Of a DNA stretch of 64,000 nt, positions 46,394 through 55,815 are shown in pieces; the stretch's first letter is position 1, and each line of letters opens with the position of its first letter. The notes under the pieces were generated by a model. The model was not told the origin of the DNA. It worked only from the letters and a program-made list of their open reading frames with translations, and did not search any database. Source of the stretch: Frondihabitans australicus (GTDB lineage Bacteria > Actinomycetota > Actinomycetes > Actinomycetales > Microbacteriaceae). The stretch is taken from NCBI RefSeq assembly GCF_003634555.1, contig NZ_RBKS01000001.1, forward strand, positions 3,038,001-3,102,000, given 5' to 3'. The position numbers and the translations under genes were made by a program.

Positions 46394-47542
46394 TCAGCGC
46401 AGCAGGAGGTTGGGCTGGAGCAGGTACTTGTAGCTGTCCGCCCCGGGCTGGTCCTTCGAGCTCTGGCTCGTGATCAGCACCGGCCCCGGCTTGTTGGGGT
46501 TCTCGGTCTTGGTGAACGAGATGCGGACGAACTCCGAGTGCACTGCGCCCAGTCCGTCCAGGAGGAACTGCGGCTTCAGCGAAACCACGGTGTCGTCTCC
46601 GGTCAGAAGCGCGTCGATCGACTCTGACGCCTGCGCCTGCTCACTGCCGATGGCCTCGAGGGTGAGGCCGTCGATCGTGAACGTGAATCTCAAAGCTGCC
46701 TCGCGCTCGAGGACGAGCGACACGCGGCGCGTCGCCTCCACGAGCTCGGCGGTGTTCATCACCGCGTAGTTGTCGACCGTCTCGGGGAAGAGGCGCTTCA
46801 CCGGCGGGAAGTTGCCCTTGATCAGCAGCGACGTGACGGTCTTGTTCTCGGCCTGGAACGCGATCAGCTCGCGCTCGTCGGAACCGGTGATCGACACGCT
46901 CAGGGTCGACGCGTTGCCGAAGGTCTTGCCGACCTCCTGCAGGGTGCGGGCCGGGACGAGCGCGGTCAACGTCTCGGTCGACGCGGCCGTGCCGGGATCC
47001 CAGTCGATGCCGCGGACTGCGACGCGGTAGCGGTCGGTGGCCACGAGCGAGAGGGCGTTCTCGGTGACCTCGAGCTGCACGCCGGTGATGACCGGGGTGA
47101 CGTCGTCGCGGCTCGCGGCGACGGCGACCTGGGACACGGCGAGCGAGAACGCGTCGCCGGGGACGACGCCGGACTGCTCGCCGGCGGTGGGGAGCGTCGG
47201 GTACTCCTCGACCGGCATGCTGAGCAGCGAGAAGCTGGCCGACCCGCAGCGGACGGAGATGCGGGTGTCTTCCGTGGTGAAGGTGACGGGAGCGTTCGGG
47301 AGTCGGTTCGCGATGTCGGCCAGGAGGCGGCCGGAGACGAGGATCGTGCCCGGCTCGTCGATCTCCGCGGCGATGCTGGTCTGGCTCGAGACCTCGTAGT
47401 CGAACGACGACAGCGTGAGTCCGCCCTCGTGTGCCTCGATCAGCACGCCGCTCAGGATCGGAAGGGTCGTCCGCTGGGGCAGCAGCTTCACGGCGAACGA
47501 GACGGCGTCGCTGAAGACATCGCGGTTGACCTGGAACTTCAC
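46394..47542 (-). CDS. dnaN: DNA polymerase III beta subunit (sliding clamp)
   Basis: This 382-residue protein has three clamp domains. The family start (M-KFQVNRDVFSDAVSFAVKLLPQR) is reached from a GTG at 47542. The ring tethers the replicative polymerase and binds clamp-binding motifs. A frame extension to 47671 crosses non-coding origin DNA. Confidence 0.97.
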   Translation of the reverse strand: MKFQVNRDVFSDAVSFAVKLLPQRTTLPILSGVLIEAHEGGLTLSSFDYEVSSQTSIAAEIDEPGTILVSGRLLADIANRLPNAPVTFTTEDTRISVRCGSASFSLLSMPVEEYPTLPTAGEQSGVVPGDAFSLAVSQVAVAASRDDVTPVITGVQLEVTENALSLVATDRYRVAVRGIDWDPGTAASTETLTALVPARTLQEVGKTFGNASTLSVSITGSDERELIAFQAENKTVTSLLIKGNFPPVKRLFPETVDNYAVMNTAELVEATRRVSLVLEREAALRFTFTIDGLTLEAIGSEQAQASESIDALLTGDDTVVSLKPQFLLDGLGAVHSEFVRISFTKTENPNKPGPVLITSQSSKDQPGADSYKYLLQPNLLLR

Positions 47543-47687
47543 GCTGTGACCCCTATCGGATACGGCTCGCGCCGGCCCGTGAGATCGGGGCTGGCCGGTT
47601 AATACTGGCACAGCGAATCCCACGTCGGGCCCGGGGAGTTCCAGCCCGGGTCGCCGGGCCGATCGATCCACAAGGTTGGCCTCTTCG

Positions 47688-47922
47688 GAATCATTTCTTA
47701 AGCAGGAATAACAGTCTTAACCGTTGTGCACAGTGTGGATAACTTGTTAATAAGCCCGCAGGCTCGGGGAACTACACGTCTGTGACTTGTTGAGAGAGTG
47801 TGGACGTTTCCGGGGGTCCCTGTGAGCGAAGGGCCTTCGAGAATTCGTGTCACTCACAGGCACCCGTCGGGTTTGAACATTTCGTCCCCGACTTATCCAC
47901 GATTTTCCACAAGTTATCCACA
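47688..47922. other. Origin region part 1: AT-rich stretch and DnaA boxes between dnaN and dnaA
   Basis: An AT-rich stretch (about 47688-47755; TTTCTTAAG, AACAGTCTTAA, TTGTTAATAA) is the best unwinding-element candidate. DnaA boxes are TTGTGCACA (47724-47732, one mismatch), perfect TTATCCACA on minus (47734-47742), TTATCCACG (47893-47901), TTTTCCACA (47903-47911) and perfect TTATCCACA (47914-47922). The remainder to 48086 is GC-rich without recognised features. Confidence 0.8.
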
Positions 47923-48086
47923 CTGGGGGAAAACGGTCGGCATTAAGCCCCACTCGGGCGTCCCCAGGGGGACGGTGGAGGGGACAGGAGGCGGCAGACG
48001 GGCAGGGGTGTGCGGGTCGAGCGCGTGCGGGGAGGACGGCTCCTGCGGGCTCGACCTGCTCGTTGGCGGGCGATCGACCAGCGCGG

Positions 48087-49502
48087 CTACTTGTAGCGGT
48101 GGTCCTGCTTGATGCGGCTGGTGAGCTCGGTGACCTGGTTGTAGATCGACCGGCGCTCCTTCATCAGCTCGGAGATCTTCTTGTTCGCGTACATGACCGT
48201 GGTGTGGTCGCGGTTGCCGAACAGCTGGCCGATCTTGGGAAGGGAGAGGTTGGTGAGCTCGCGGCAGAGGTACATCGCGATCTGGCGTGCGGTGGCGATC
48301 GCCTGCGATCGGCTCGACCCGTAGAGGTCGTCGACCGACAGCTTGAAGTAGTCGGCGGTGTGATTGATGATGTCGACCGGTGCGATCACGTTGTCCTCGT
48401 CGAGGGTGATCAGGTCTTTCAGCACGGTCTGCACCAACTGCATGTCGACAGCGGTGCGGTTGAGGCTCGCGAATGCGGTGACGCGGATCAGCGTGCCCTC
48501 GAGCTCGCGGATGTTGCTCGACACCTTCGTCGCCATGTACTCGAGGATCTCGTCGCGGACCTGCAGCTTCTCGCTCTGGGCCTTCTTGCGCAGGATCGCG
48601 ATACGGGTCTCGAGGTCGGGCGCCTGCACGTCGGTGATCAGGCCCCACTCGAAGCGCGACCGCATCCTGTCCTCGAAGCCGGTGAGGTGCTTCGGCGGAA
48701 GATCGCTCGTGATCACGAGCTGCTTGTCGTGGTCGTGCAGCGTGTTGAAGGTGTGGAAGAAGGCCTCCTGCGTGGAGTCCTTGCCCTGCAGGAACTGGAT
48801 GTCGTCGATCAGCAGGATGTCGATGTCGCGGTAGCGCTGCTGGAACTGGCTCGACCGGTTGTTCGCGATCGAGTTGATGAAGTCGTTGGTGAACTCCTCG
48901 CTCGACACGTACCGGACACGGATGCCCGGGTACATGCTCTCGGCGTAGTGGCCGATGGCGTGGAGGAGGTGCGTCTTGCCGAGGCCGGACTCTCCGTAGA
49001 CGAAGAGCGGGTTGTAGGCCTTCGCAGGAGCCTCCGACACCGCCACGGCGGCAGCGTGGGCGAAGCGGTTCGAGGCCCCGATCACGAAGTTGTCGAAGCT
49101 GTACTTCGGGTTGAGGCGCGAGTCGTTCCGCTTGCCGCCGGCGGAGGGCTCGGGTTCGGCGGGGACGAACGGAGCCTCGACGTACTGCGGCGCCTCGGCC
49201 TGCTCCTGCGGCTGGCTCAGGGTGTCGGGCGTGATGTCGGGGTTGACCGTGATCGCAAAGCTCGACACCGTCGAATCGCCGAGCGCCGTGATGGCCTCGA
49301 GGAGCGGATCGCGGACGCGCTGCTCGAGCATGCCGCGGGTGAGCTCGTTCGGCACCTCGAGGTAGAGGGTGTCGCCGAGGACGCCCTTCGGCTCGACGAG
49401 GCTGACGAACCCCTGGAGCTGCGGGGTGATGCGGTCGTCGGTCGTGAGCCGGGCGAGAACGGAGCGCCAGAGGCCCTGAACAGGGTCGGTGGTGGTCGTC
49501 AC
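48087..49502 (-). CDS. dnaA: Chromosomal replication initiator DnaA
   Basis: This 471-residue AAA+ protein has an N-terminal DnaB/DiaA-interacting domain, a variable linker, Walker [10 protein letters not shown], Walker [10 protein letters not shown], and the C-terminal DnaA-box HTH with [16 protein letters not shown]. The GTG at 49502 is chosen to fit the family start ([18 protein letters not shown]). It is flanked on both sides by DnaA boxes. Confidence 0.98.
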   Translation of the reverse strand: MTTTTDPVQGLWRSVLARLTTDDRITPQLQGFVSLVEPKGVLGDTLYLEVPNELTRGMLEQRVRDPLLEAITALGDSTVSSFAITVNPDITPDTLSQPQEQAEAPQYVEAPFVPAEPEPSAGGKRNDSRLNPKYSFDNFVIGASNRFAHAAAVAVSEAPAKAYNPLFVYGESGLGKTHLLHAIGHYAESMYPGIRVRYVSSEEFTNDFINSIANNRSSQFQQRYRDIDILLIDDIQFLQGKDSTQEAFFHTFNTLHDHDKQLVITSDLPPKHLTGFEDRMRSRFEWGLITDVQAPDLETRIAILRKKAQSEKLQVRDEILEYMATKVSSNIRELEGTLIRVTAFASLNRTAVDMQLVQTVLKDLITLDEDNVIAPVDIINHTADYFKLSVDDLYGSSRSQAIATARQIAMYLCRELTNLSLPKIGQLFGNRDHTTVMYANKKISELMKERRSIYNQVTELTSRIKQDHRYK

Positions 49503-49544
49503 GGGGCTCTCGCTTCTTCTTGTGGGTGTTCTGTTACGGGTGAT

Positions 49545-49640
49545 CTGTCCACACTGTTGTCCACAGGCGCGACCGCGAAACCCCACCTTAGTTCGACACG
49601 GCCCCGGAAACGCAACCGGAGTTGTCCCCACTGTGGATAA
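49545..49640. other. Origin region part 2: DnaA boxes between dnaA and rpmH
   Basis: Boxes are CTGTCCACA (49545-49553), perfect TTGTCCACA (49557-49565), TTGTCCCCA (49622-49630) and perfect TTATCCACA on minus (49632-49640). They lie in the dnaA promoter region, so they are candidates for dnaA autoregulation as well as origin function. Confidence 0.8.
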
Positions 49641-49660
49641 TGGGGAACTTCGCTCGTCGT

Positions 49661-49689
49661 TTGACCATCGGGCCTCACTCGCGTAGTTT
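49661..49689 (+). promoter_or_regulatory. rpmH promoter
   Basis: TTGACC (49661-49666) and TAGTTT (49684-49689) have a 17-bp spacer. A leader of about 100 nt to rpmH follows. The adjacent DnaA box ends 20 bp upstream of the -35. Confidence 0.65.
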
Positions 49690-49794
49690 TAACCAGTTGA
49701 TTTCAGCCCTCCCATGGGCTGACAAGACTTCTCGGATCGACGTACGGTCGCTGACCTTGCAGATCGGTCCCTGTTCCCCCATGGAGACGAAACG

Positions 49795-49932
49795 ATGAGC
49801 AAGCGCACCTTCCAGCCGAACAACCGTCGCAAGGCCAAGAAGCACGGCTTCCGCGCCCGCATGCGCACCCGTGCCGGCCGTGCGATCCTGGCTGCGCGCC
49901 GCAGCAAGGGCCGCACCGAGCTGTCCGCGTAA
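49795..49932 (+). CDS. rpmH: 50S ribosomal protein L34
   Basis: This 45-residue basic protein has the L34 signature [19 protein letters not shown] and [31 protein letters not shown] precedes the start. It is the first gene of the rpmH-rnpA-yidD-yidC-jag-rsmG series. Confidence 0.98.
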   Translation: MSKRTFQPNNRRKAKKHGFRARMRTRAGRAILAARRSKGRTELSA

Positions 49933-49959
49933 CCAGCCCGCCGCAGGGTCGAGGCTCGC

Positions 49960-50388
49960 GTGTTGGCTCGGGCCAACCGGATCGTCCGCGCTGACGACTA
50001 TCGCAACACGGTGCGCCGTGGCCGCAAGTCGGCCACGGCGCACTGCGTCGTCTACGTGCGGTCCGGTCGCCCGGCACCGCAGGGGCCGGCGGTCTCCGCT
50101 CCTGGCGACATCGCGCAGGAGCCGCGGTTCGGCTTCATCGTGTCGAAGGCGGTGGGCAACGCGGTCACCCGCAACACCGTCCGCCGCCGGCTCAAGGCTG
50201 TGTCGCACGAGCTCCTCCGGACCGGCGTGGCGGCGGAATTCCTCCCTGAGAGAACCGACGTCGTGATCCGGGCACTGCCAGGGAGTATCGGAGTTCCGTG
50301 GTCTACCCTGCTCGAAGAGATCGACGGCGTCGTCCGCTCGATCATGCCCGCGAACTCCCGCGGCGTCGTCGACAAGGGTGTGAAGTGA
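49960..50388 (+). CDS. rnpA: Ribonuclease P protein component
   Basis: This 142-residue protein has the RNase P protein motif [23 protein letters not shown] (central RNR-type helix). It assists the catalytic RNA in tRNA 5' processing. It starts at a GTG and overlaps yidD by 4 bp. Confidence 0.96.
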   Translation: MLARANRIVRADDYRNTVRRGRKSATAHCVVYVRSGRPAPQGPAVSAPGDIAQEPRFGFIVSKAVGNAVTRNTVRRRLKAVSHELLRTGVAAEFLPERTDVVIRALPGSIGVPWSTLLEEIDGVVRSIMPANSRGVVDKGVK

Positions 50389-50735
50389 GAAGGGTTCTGC
50401 TGACCATCGCACTGGTCCCGCGCAATGCGTGCGTCGGGATCCTGCGCGCGTACCGGGCGGTCATCTCGCCGCTCTACGGTGACGTCTGCCGCTACTACCC
50501 GAGCTGCTCCCGCTACACGCTCGAGGCGATCCAGCAGCACGGCGCCGTGAAGGGCATCGCGCTCGGCGCCTGGCGGATCGTGCGCTGCAACCCCTGGGCG
50601 AAGGGCGGCATCGACGACGTCCCCGCCCCGCATCACCACCGCTACGAACTCACTCCGCACGGATTCGTCGTCCCCGCGCACATCGACCACACACCACTGC
50701 TCCACGACACAGCACTGAAGGGCTCACTCACATGA
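50385..50735 (+). CDS. yidD: Membrane protein insertion efficiency factor YidD
   Basis: This 116-residue protein has the YidD core: an amphipathic helix ([28 protein letters not shown]) with three conserved Cys and CNPW. The C-terminal tail is His-rich and slightly longer than usual. It starts at a GTG overlapping rnpA and overlaps yidC by 4 bp. Confidence 0.94.
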   Translation: MRRVLLTIALVPRNACVGILRAYRAVISPLYGDVCRYYPSCSRYTLEAIQQHGAVKGIALGAWRIVRCNPWAKGGIDDVPAPHHHRYELTPHGFVVPAHIDHTPLLHDTALKGSLT

Positions 50736-51745
50736 CCGACTTGATCAACCTGATCGGGACGATCCTGTACCCGATCCGATGGATCGTCGAGGCGATCCTG
50801 GTCTTCTGGCACTGGGTGCTGACCTCCATCGGCTTCTCGACGGGCGGCGGAGACACGTGGGTGCTCTCGATCGTGCTGCTCACCATCGTCGTGCGTGTCG
50901 CGCTGATCCCGATCTTCGTCCGCCAGATCAAGAACCAGCGGCGGATGATGGAGGTCGCCCCGCAGCTGAAGAAGATCCAGGACAAGTACAAGGGCAAGAA
51001 GGACCAGTTCTCACGCGAGGCGATGTCTCGCGAGACCATGGCGCTCTACAAGGAGACCGGCACCAATCCGCTCTCCTCCTGCCTGCCGCTGCTGATCCAG
51101 ATGCCCGTGTTCTTCTCGCTGTACACGGTTCTCCACAACGCCCAGACCGGCAAGGTCGGCATCGGCCTGCTCAACCAGCACCTCTCCGACCTCTTCGCGA
51201 AGGCGACTCTGTTCGGAGCACCTCTTCACGAGACCTTCCTTGGCTCGGACGTCATCAACGTCAAGATCATCGCCGGCGCCATGATCGTGCTGATGACGGC
51301 CTCGCAGTTCTACACGCAGCTCCAGCTGACGACGAAGAACATGAGCCCCGAGACCAAGGCGAGCCCGATGTACCGCCAGCAGCGCATGCTGCTGTACTTC
51401 CTCCCCCTGGTCTTCCTCTACTCGGGTCTGAGCTTCCCCCTCGGCGTCATGTTCTACTGGCTGACCTCGAACATCTGGACCATGGGTCAGCAGTACATGG
51501 TGATCCGCAACAGCCCGACCCCCGGCAGCGACGCGGCCCTCGCTCGCGAGGCGCGTCTCGCCAAGCGGCAGAAGGAGCGCGACGCCCGCAAGGGCGCCTC
51601 GGCCACCGGCACGCCGGGTGCGACACTCACCCCCGCGACCGAGGGCGCCAGTGCGTCCGTCGCCGAGGTCGAGGCGCCGAAGAGAACGAACACCCAGCGC
51701 ACGCAGCCGGTCGGCAAGAACCGCTCCAAGAAGCAGAACAGGTAG
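50732..51745 (+). CDS. yidC: Membrane protein insertase YidC/Oxa1
   Basis: This 337-residue protein is of the short actinobacterial type, lacking the large periplasmic domain. It has five hydrophobic segments, the groove Arg in [16 protein letters not shown], a cytoplasmic coiled hairpin ([19 protein letters not shown]) and a basic C-terminal tail. It inserts and folds membrane proteins with or without SecYEG. Confidence 0.96.
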   Translation: MTDLINLIGTILYPIRWIVEAILVFWHWVLTSIGFSTGGGDTWVLSIVLLTIVVRVALIPIFVRQIKNQRRMMEVAPQLKKIQDKYKGKKDQFSREAMSRETMALYKETGTNPLSSCLPLLIQMPVFFSLYTVLHNAQTGKVGIGLLNQHLSDLFAKATLFGAPLHETFLGSDVINVKIIAGAMIVLMTASQFYTQLQLTTKNMSPETKASPMYRQQRMLLYFLPLVFLYSGLSFPLGVMFYWLTSNIWTMGQQYMVIRNSPTPGSDAALAREARLAKRQKERDARKGASATGTPGATLTPATEGASASVAEVEAPKRTNTQRTQPVGKNRSKKQNR

Positions 51746-51751
51746 GGCAGC

Positions 51752-52360
51752 ATGAGCTCGTCTGACATCACGACGGACCACGACCAGGCCGACTCGGCTC
51801 CTGTGGTCATTGCCGACGACGCGGTCGTCGCCGGCGGCGTGACCGTCGACTCCGACTCCGACTCCGACGCGGTCGCCACCGCAGACGCCTCCTCGGACGA
51901 CGACGGCGCCGACCTCGACGAGGGCGACATCGCGGCCGACTACATCGAGGAGCTCCTCGACATCCTCGACCTCGACGGCGACATCGATATCGACGTGCGC
52001 GGCGGCCGCTCGTACATCTCGGTCGACTCGTCCGGCCAGAACGACCTCCGGGTGCTGTCGAAGCCCGATACGGTCAACGCGCTGCAGGAGCTCACGCGCA
52101 TCGCAGTGCAGACCCGCACCGGCGAGTTCTCGCGCCTGATCCTCGACGTGGGCGGCTCGCGCGCCACTCGTGAGCAAGAACTCACCGCCCTGGTCGACCG
52201 GGCCGTGGCCAAGCTCGAAGAGGGTGCGGCGGCAGCCTCCCTCCCCCCGATGTCGTCGTACGAGCGCAAGCTGGTGCACGACATCGTGGCCGAGCGTGGC
52301 TACTCGTCGGAGTCCGAGGGCGAGGGCCGCGACCGTCACACCGTCGTGACCCGCGCCTGA
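51752..52360 (+). CDS. KhpB/Jag-type RNA-binding protein
   Basis: This 202-residue protein has an acidic N-terminus (about residues 1-60), a KH-like region (about 65-125) and a C-terminal R3H domain (LPPMSSYERKLVHDIVAERGYSSESEG). It binds RNA and influences division and wall genes in relatives. It lies 6 bp after yidC. Confidence 0.93.
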   Translation: MSSSDITTDHDQADSAPVVIADDAVVAGGVTVDSDSDSDAVATADASSDDDGADLDEGDIAADYIEELLDILDLDGDIDIDVRGGRSYISVDSSGQNDLRVLSKPDTVNALQELTRIAVQTRTGEFSRLILDVGGSRATREQELTALVDRAVAKLEEGAAAASLPPMSSYERKLVHDIVAERGYSSESEGEGRDRHTVVTRA

Positions 52361-52376
52361 TCAGGACTTTCTCTGA

Positions 52377-53015
52377 ATGAGCTCGCCTGTTGACGGGCTG
52401 GAGCCCGAACCTGCCGCCGCGGCGACCCTCTTCGGCGACCGTCTCGACGTCGTTCGCCAGTACACCCACGACCTGGCCGAGTTCGGCGAAGAGCTGGGCC
52501 TGATCGGCCCGCTCGAGATCCCTCGGTTGTGGACGCGGCACGTCATCAACAGTGGTCTCCTCGCTCCCCTTCTTGTCGAGGGCCGCGTGGGTGACATCGG
52601 TTCAGGAGCCGGCCTTCCCGGTCTCGTGCTGGCCGCCGCTCGCCCCGATGCCCACCTCGTCCTCATCGAGCCGATGGAGCGCCGGGTAGAGTGGTTGCAG
52701 GCAGAGACATCGCGCCTGGGCCTGACGAACGTCGAGATCGTGCGCGCTCGCGCCGAGGAGGCGAAGATCACGCCTTACCTCGACCAGATCACGGCCCGCG
52801 CCGTCAGCGCTCTGTCGAAGCTGATCCCGATCGCTGCTCCGCTTGTCAAGACCGGCGGTGAGGTGATCTTTTTGAAGGGTGCGCGGGTGGCCGAAGAGGT
52901 GAGTGCCGCTCGTAAAGTCATCGCGAAAAATCACCTCGTGGACGTCGAGATTCTGGAGCTCGGAACCGGCCTCGTCGAAGAAACGACACGGGTCTTTCGG
53001 GCTACAGTTGACTGA
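52377..53015 (+). CDS. rsmG: 16S rRNA G527 N7-methyltransferase
   Basis: This 212-residue SAM-dependent methyltransferase has motif I DIGSGAGLPGLVLA, the PRL-equivalent TRHVINSGLL and RAVSALSKLIP. It methylates the 530-loop of 16S rRNA. It lies 16 bp after the jag gene; the parS at 53064 separates it from parA. Confidence 0.96.
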   Translation: MSSPVDGLEPEPAAAATLFGDRLDVVRQYTHDLAEFGEELGLIGPLEIPRLWTRHVINSGLLAPLLVEGRVGDIGSGAGLPGLVLAAARPDAHLVLIEPMERRVEWLQAETSRLGLTNVEIVRARAEEAKITPYLDQITARAVSALSKLIPIAAPLVKTGGEVIFLKGARVAEEVSAARKVIAKNHLVDVEILELGTGLVEETTRVFRATVD

Positions 53016-53063
53016 CTTGCGGTACCCGAGCGACTGCGTTTCCCACCTGTCTGCACGAGCGGC

Positions 53064-53079
53064 CGTTTCACGTGAAACA
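53064..53079. promoter_or_regulatory. parS site 1
   Basis: CGTTTCACGTGAAACA matches the ParB consensus TGTTTCACGTGAAACA at 15 of 16 positions. It lies 22 bp before the parA start, where it would also influence parAB expression. Confidence 0.92.
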
Positions 53080-53101
53080 TTGCGATGCGGAGATTCATCG
53101 G

Positions 53102-54007
53102 GTGACTACAGCTTCAGAGGGCTTCGACGCGACGACGCCCCTTGCCAGAGAACTTCTTGATCTGACCAAGCGGCGTGAAGCGCTTGCCGTCGATGAACTC
53201 CCCCGCCCTGAGAAGACGCGTGTCCTCACGGTGTCGAACCAGAAGGGCGGCGTGGGCAAGACCACGACGACAGTGAACCTCGCAGGCGCGCTGGCGAAGA
53301 ACGGCGCTCGAGTCCTGGTCATCGACCTCGACCCGCAGGGGAACGCGTCGACCGCACTCGGCGTGGAGCACCGCGCTGAGACGGCGAGTGTGTACGACGT
53401 CGTGGTGGGCGAGTCGGCGATCGTCGACGTGATCCAGAAGAGCCCCGAGTTCGCCGAGCTGTACTGCGTGCCGTCCACGATCCACCTTGCCGGCGCCGAG
53501 ATCGAGCTGGTCTCCCTTGTGGCACGCGAGCAGCGGCTCCGGACGGCCCTCGACGCGTTCCTCAAATCGACAGAGGAGCACGGGACGCGCTTCGACTACG
53601 TCTTCATCGACTGTCCGCCCTCGCTGGGACTCCTCACGATCAACGCGTTCGTGGCGGCGCAGGAGGTCCTTATCCCGATCCAGTGCGAGTACTACGCGCT
53701 CGAGGGCCTGAGCCAGCTGCTGCGGAACATCCAGCTGATCGAGAAGCACCTCAACCCCGTGCTGACCGTCTCGAGCATCCTGCTCACCATGTACGACGGC
53801 CGGACGAACCTGTCTCAGCAGGTCGCGGCCGATGTGCGGCAGAACTTCCCGGATCAGGTGCTCGACACCATGATCCCGCGCTCCGTGCGCATCAGCGAGG
53901 CCCCCGGCTTCGGCCAGACCGTGATCAGTTACGACACCAACTCCCCCGGCTCGCTCTCGTACCTCGAGGCGGCGGCCGAGCTTGCACACCGAGGAGCACC
54001 CCAGTAG
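53102..54007 (+). CDS. parA: Chromosome partition ATPase ParA
   Basis: This 301-residue protein has deviant Walker A KGGVGKTTTT (residues 48-57) and DCPPSLG. An N-terminal extension of about 35 residues precedes the core. The GTG at 53102 is chosen because GGAG lies upstream and the longer GTG at 53072 sits inside parS. It moves ParB-parS complexes. Confidence 0.95.
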   Translation: MTTASEGFDATTPLARELLDLTKRREALAVDELPRPEKTRVLTVSNQKGGVGKTTTTVNLAGALAKNGARVLVIDLDPQGNASTALGVEHRAETASVYDVVVGESAIVDVIQKSPEFAELYCVPSTIHLAGAEIELVSLVAREQRLRTALDAFLKSTEEHGTRFDYVFIDCPPSLGLLTINAFVAAQEVLIPIQCEYYALEGLSQLLRNIQLIEKHLNPVLTVSSILLTMYDGRTNLSQQVAADVRQNFPDQVLDTMIPRSVRISEAPGFGQTVISYDTNSPGSLSYLEAAAELAHRGAPQ

Positions 54008-54966
54008 TGGCTACCAAGAGAACCGGCCTCGGCCGCGGCATCGGCGCACTCATCCCGACGGCTGCAGAGTCACAGGATCGTCCGGTCGACGTCTTCTTCC
54101 CGATGCGAGAGCAGACTGCCGACGAACTGATCGCCGTGCCCGGAGCACGCCTGGCGTCGTTGAACCCGCTCGACATCGTGCCGAACGCGCACCAGCCGCG
54201 ACTGGAGTTCCGCGAGGAGGAGCTCGCGGAGCTCGTCACCTCGGTGCGCGAGTTCGGCGTGCTGCAGCCGATCGTCGTGCGCCCGCTGAAGGACGCAGCG
54301 CCGACAGGTCCGCAGTACGAGCTGGTCATGGGTGAGCGGCGTCTGCGTGCGTCCAAGGCTGCGGGCCTCACGACGATCCCCGCGGTCGTCAAAGACACCG
54401 CCGACGACGCCATGCTCCGCGATGCCCTGCTCGAGAACCTGCACCGCGCCCAGCTGAACCCGCTGGAAGAGGCGTCGGCCTACCAGCAGCTGCTCGCCGA
54501 CTTCAGCATCACCCAGGAGGAGCTGGCCAGCAGGATCGGCCGAAGCCGCCCGCAGGTGACGAACACGCTCCGCCTCCTCCGCCTCCCCTCCCCCGTGCAG
54601 CGTCGCGTGGCCTCGGGTGTTCTCTCTGCCGGACACGCTCGCGCGATCCTGTCGGTGGCCGACGCGGCCGGGATGGAGCGTCTCGCGGACAAGATCGTGA
54701 ACGAGGACCTTTCCGTTCGTGCTGCTGAGGCTGCCGCCGCCGCGCTCGTCGCCGGTGCGCCCGCGAAGCCCTCTACCAAGAAGCCGACCGCCGGGGCCAT
54801 GCAGGGCCACCTCAACGAGGTGGCGGAGCGCCTGGGCGATCGCTTCGACACTCGAGTCAAGGTCTCTCTGGGTGCTCGCAAGGGCTCGATCACCATCGAC
54901 TTCGCGTCGATCGGCGACCTCAACCGGATCCTGGGCGAGATGGGGCAGGAGCCGTACGGACAGTAG
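54007..54966 (+). CDS. parB: Chromosome partition protein ParB
   Basis: This 319-residue protein has the N-terminal KRTGLGRGIGALIP ParA-stimulating segment. The ParB/Srx CTPase core follows (NPHQPR-like NAHQPRLEF, GERRLRASKAAG), then the HTH (TQEELASRIGRSRPQVTNTLRLL) and a C-terminal dimerisation region. The GTG overlaps the parA stop by 1 bp. It loads on the parS sites nearby. Confidence 0.96.
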   Translation: MATKRTGLGRGIGALIPTAAESQDRPVDVFFPMREQTADELIAVPGARLASLNPLDIVPNAHQPRLEFREEELAELVTSVREFGVLQPIVVRPLKDAAPTGPQYELVMGERRLRASKAAGLTTIPAVVKDTADDAMLRDALLENLHRAQLNPLEEASAYQQLLADFSITQEELASRIGRSRPQVTNTLRLLRLPSPVQRRVASGVLSAGHARAILSVADAAGMERLADKIVNEDLSVRAAEAAAAALVAGAPAKPSTKKPTAGAMQGHLNEVAERLGDRFDTRVKVSLGARKGSITIDFASIGDLNRILGEMGQEPYGQ

Positions 54967-54990
54967 TCCGCTTCCCTGTTCACACCGATT

Positions 54991-55012
54991 GCCGGTCCCG
55001 CACGGGGCCGGC
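54991..55012 (+). terminator. Terminator after parB
   Basis: GCCGGTCCC pairs with GGGGCCGGC with one G-T pair, 24 bp after the stop codon. Confidence 0.55.
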
Positions 55013-55043
55013 CTTCGTCGTTCGAGGCGCCGGGCGGTCACAG

Positions 55044-55059
55044 TGTTTCACGTGAAACA
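55044..55059. promoter_or_regulatory. parS site 2
   Basis: This is a perfect TGTTTCACGTGAAACA consensus site downstream of parB. Confidence 0.96.
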
Positions 55060-55088
55060 GTGATCGGCGCTCCCGCGGTCCGCCTCGA

Positions 55089-55104
55089 TGTTTCACGTGA
55101 AACG
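55089..55104. promoter_or_regulatory. parS site 3
   Basis: TGTTTCACGTGAAACG has one mismatch at the last base and lies 29 bp after site 2. Confidence 0.93.
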
Positions 55105-55130
55105 GTGCCGGGACTGCGACGGACCGTCGA

Positions 55131-55146
55131 TGTTTCACGTGATACG
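55131..55146. promoter_or_regulatory. parS site 4 (degenerate)
   Basis: TGTTTCACGTGATACG has two mismatches, one in the conserved AAAC arm. The spacing to site 3 is 26 bp. Confidence 0.7.
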
Positions 55147-55171
55147 GAGCAGCTGCGAGCAAGATGGAACC

Positions 55172-55770
55172 GTGCTGCACTCCCCCGCCTCTGCGCGCAC
55201 GGCGCGACTCGTGCTGGATCCACTGACGTCGGCGGACGTGGACGACGTGTTCCGCATCTACAGCGACCCGGAGACCTGGCGGCATGCGCCGGCGCGCGGT
55301 ACACCTCCCTCACCGAAGCGGAGGCGATGATCGAACGATCGCGTCGTAGTCACGCGACCGTGGGACTCGGGACTTGGGCTGTGCGCCTGTCTGCCAGCAT
55401 CGATTCCGTCCCGGCGGGAACGTTCGTCGGGACAGGCGGGATGCTGCACTACGACGAGCTGGGGGTTTTCAACCTGGGCTATCGGTTGGCACCCGAGGCC
55501 TGGGGCCTGGGCATCGCAACGGAGTTGGTCGTCGCAGCGCGAGAGCACGCGGCCCGTCTCGCTCCGGAGATCCGGGTGTCGGCCCGCGTCCTCCTCAGCA
55601 ATCCAGCGTCCGTGCGTGTGCTCGAGAAGGCGGGGCTCGAGATGCTCTGGGAGGGGCCCAGTCGGGAGGCCAGGGGGCGTGCCCTGGATCCTGCACCTGT
55701 TCTCCGGAGGATCTACGGTGACCGAGTTCTTCCTCCGAGAGCCATGGACTGGTTCATCGAGCACAGCTGA
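55172..55770 (+). pseudogene. GNAT acetyltransferase gene with a frameshift
   Basis: The N-terminal part (SARTARLVLDPLTSADVDDVFRIYSDPETWRHAPAR) is in one frame and the remainder (YTSLTEAEAMIERSR... to the stop at 55770) in another. The joint is at about 55297-55305 in GCCGGCGCGCGGTAC. The acetyl-CoA loop region (LGYRLAPEAWGLGIATELV, NPASVRVLEKAGLE) is intact. A one-base indel fits; an assembly error in a GC run is equally possible. Confidence 0.75.
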
Positions 55771-55785
55771 CGGAATGTGCGGCCA

Positions 55786-55801
55786 TGTTTCACGTGAAAC
55801 G
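55786..55801. promoter_or_regulatory. parS site 5
   Basis: TGTTTCACGTGAAACG lies between the GNAT and ddl genes, 2.7 kb from site 1. Confidence 0.93.
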
Positions 55802-55815
55802 GTGCGGCTGGCTGG

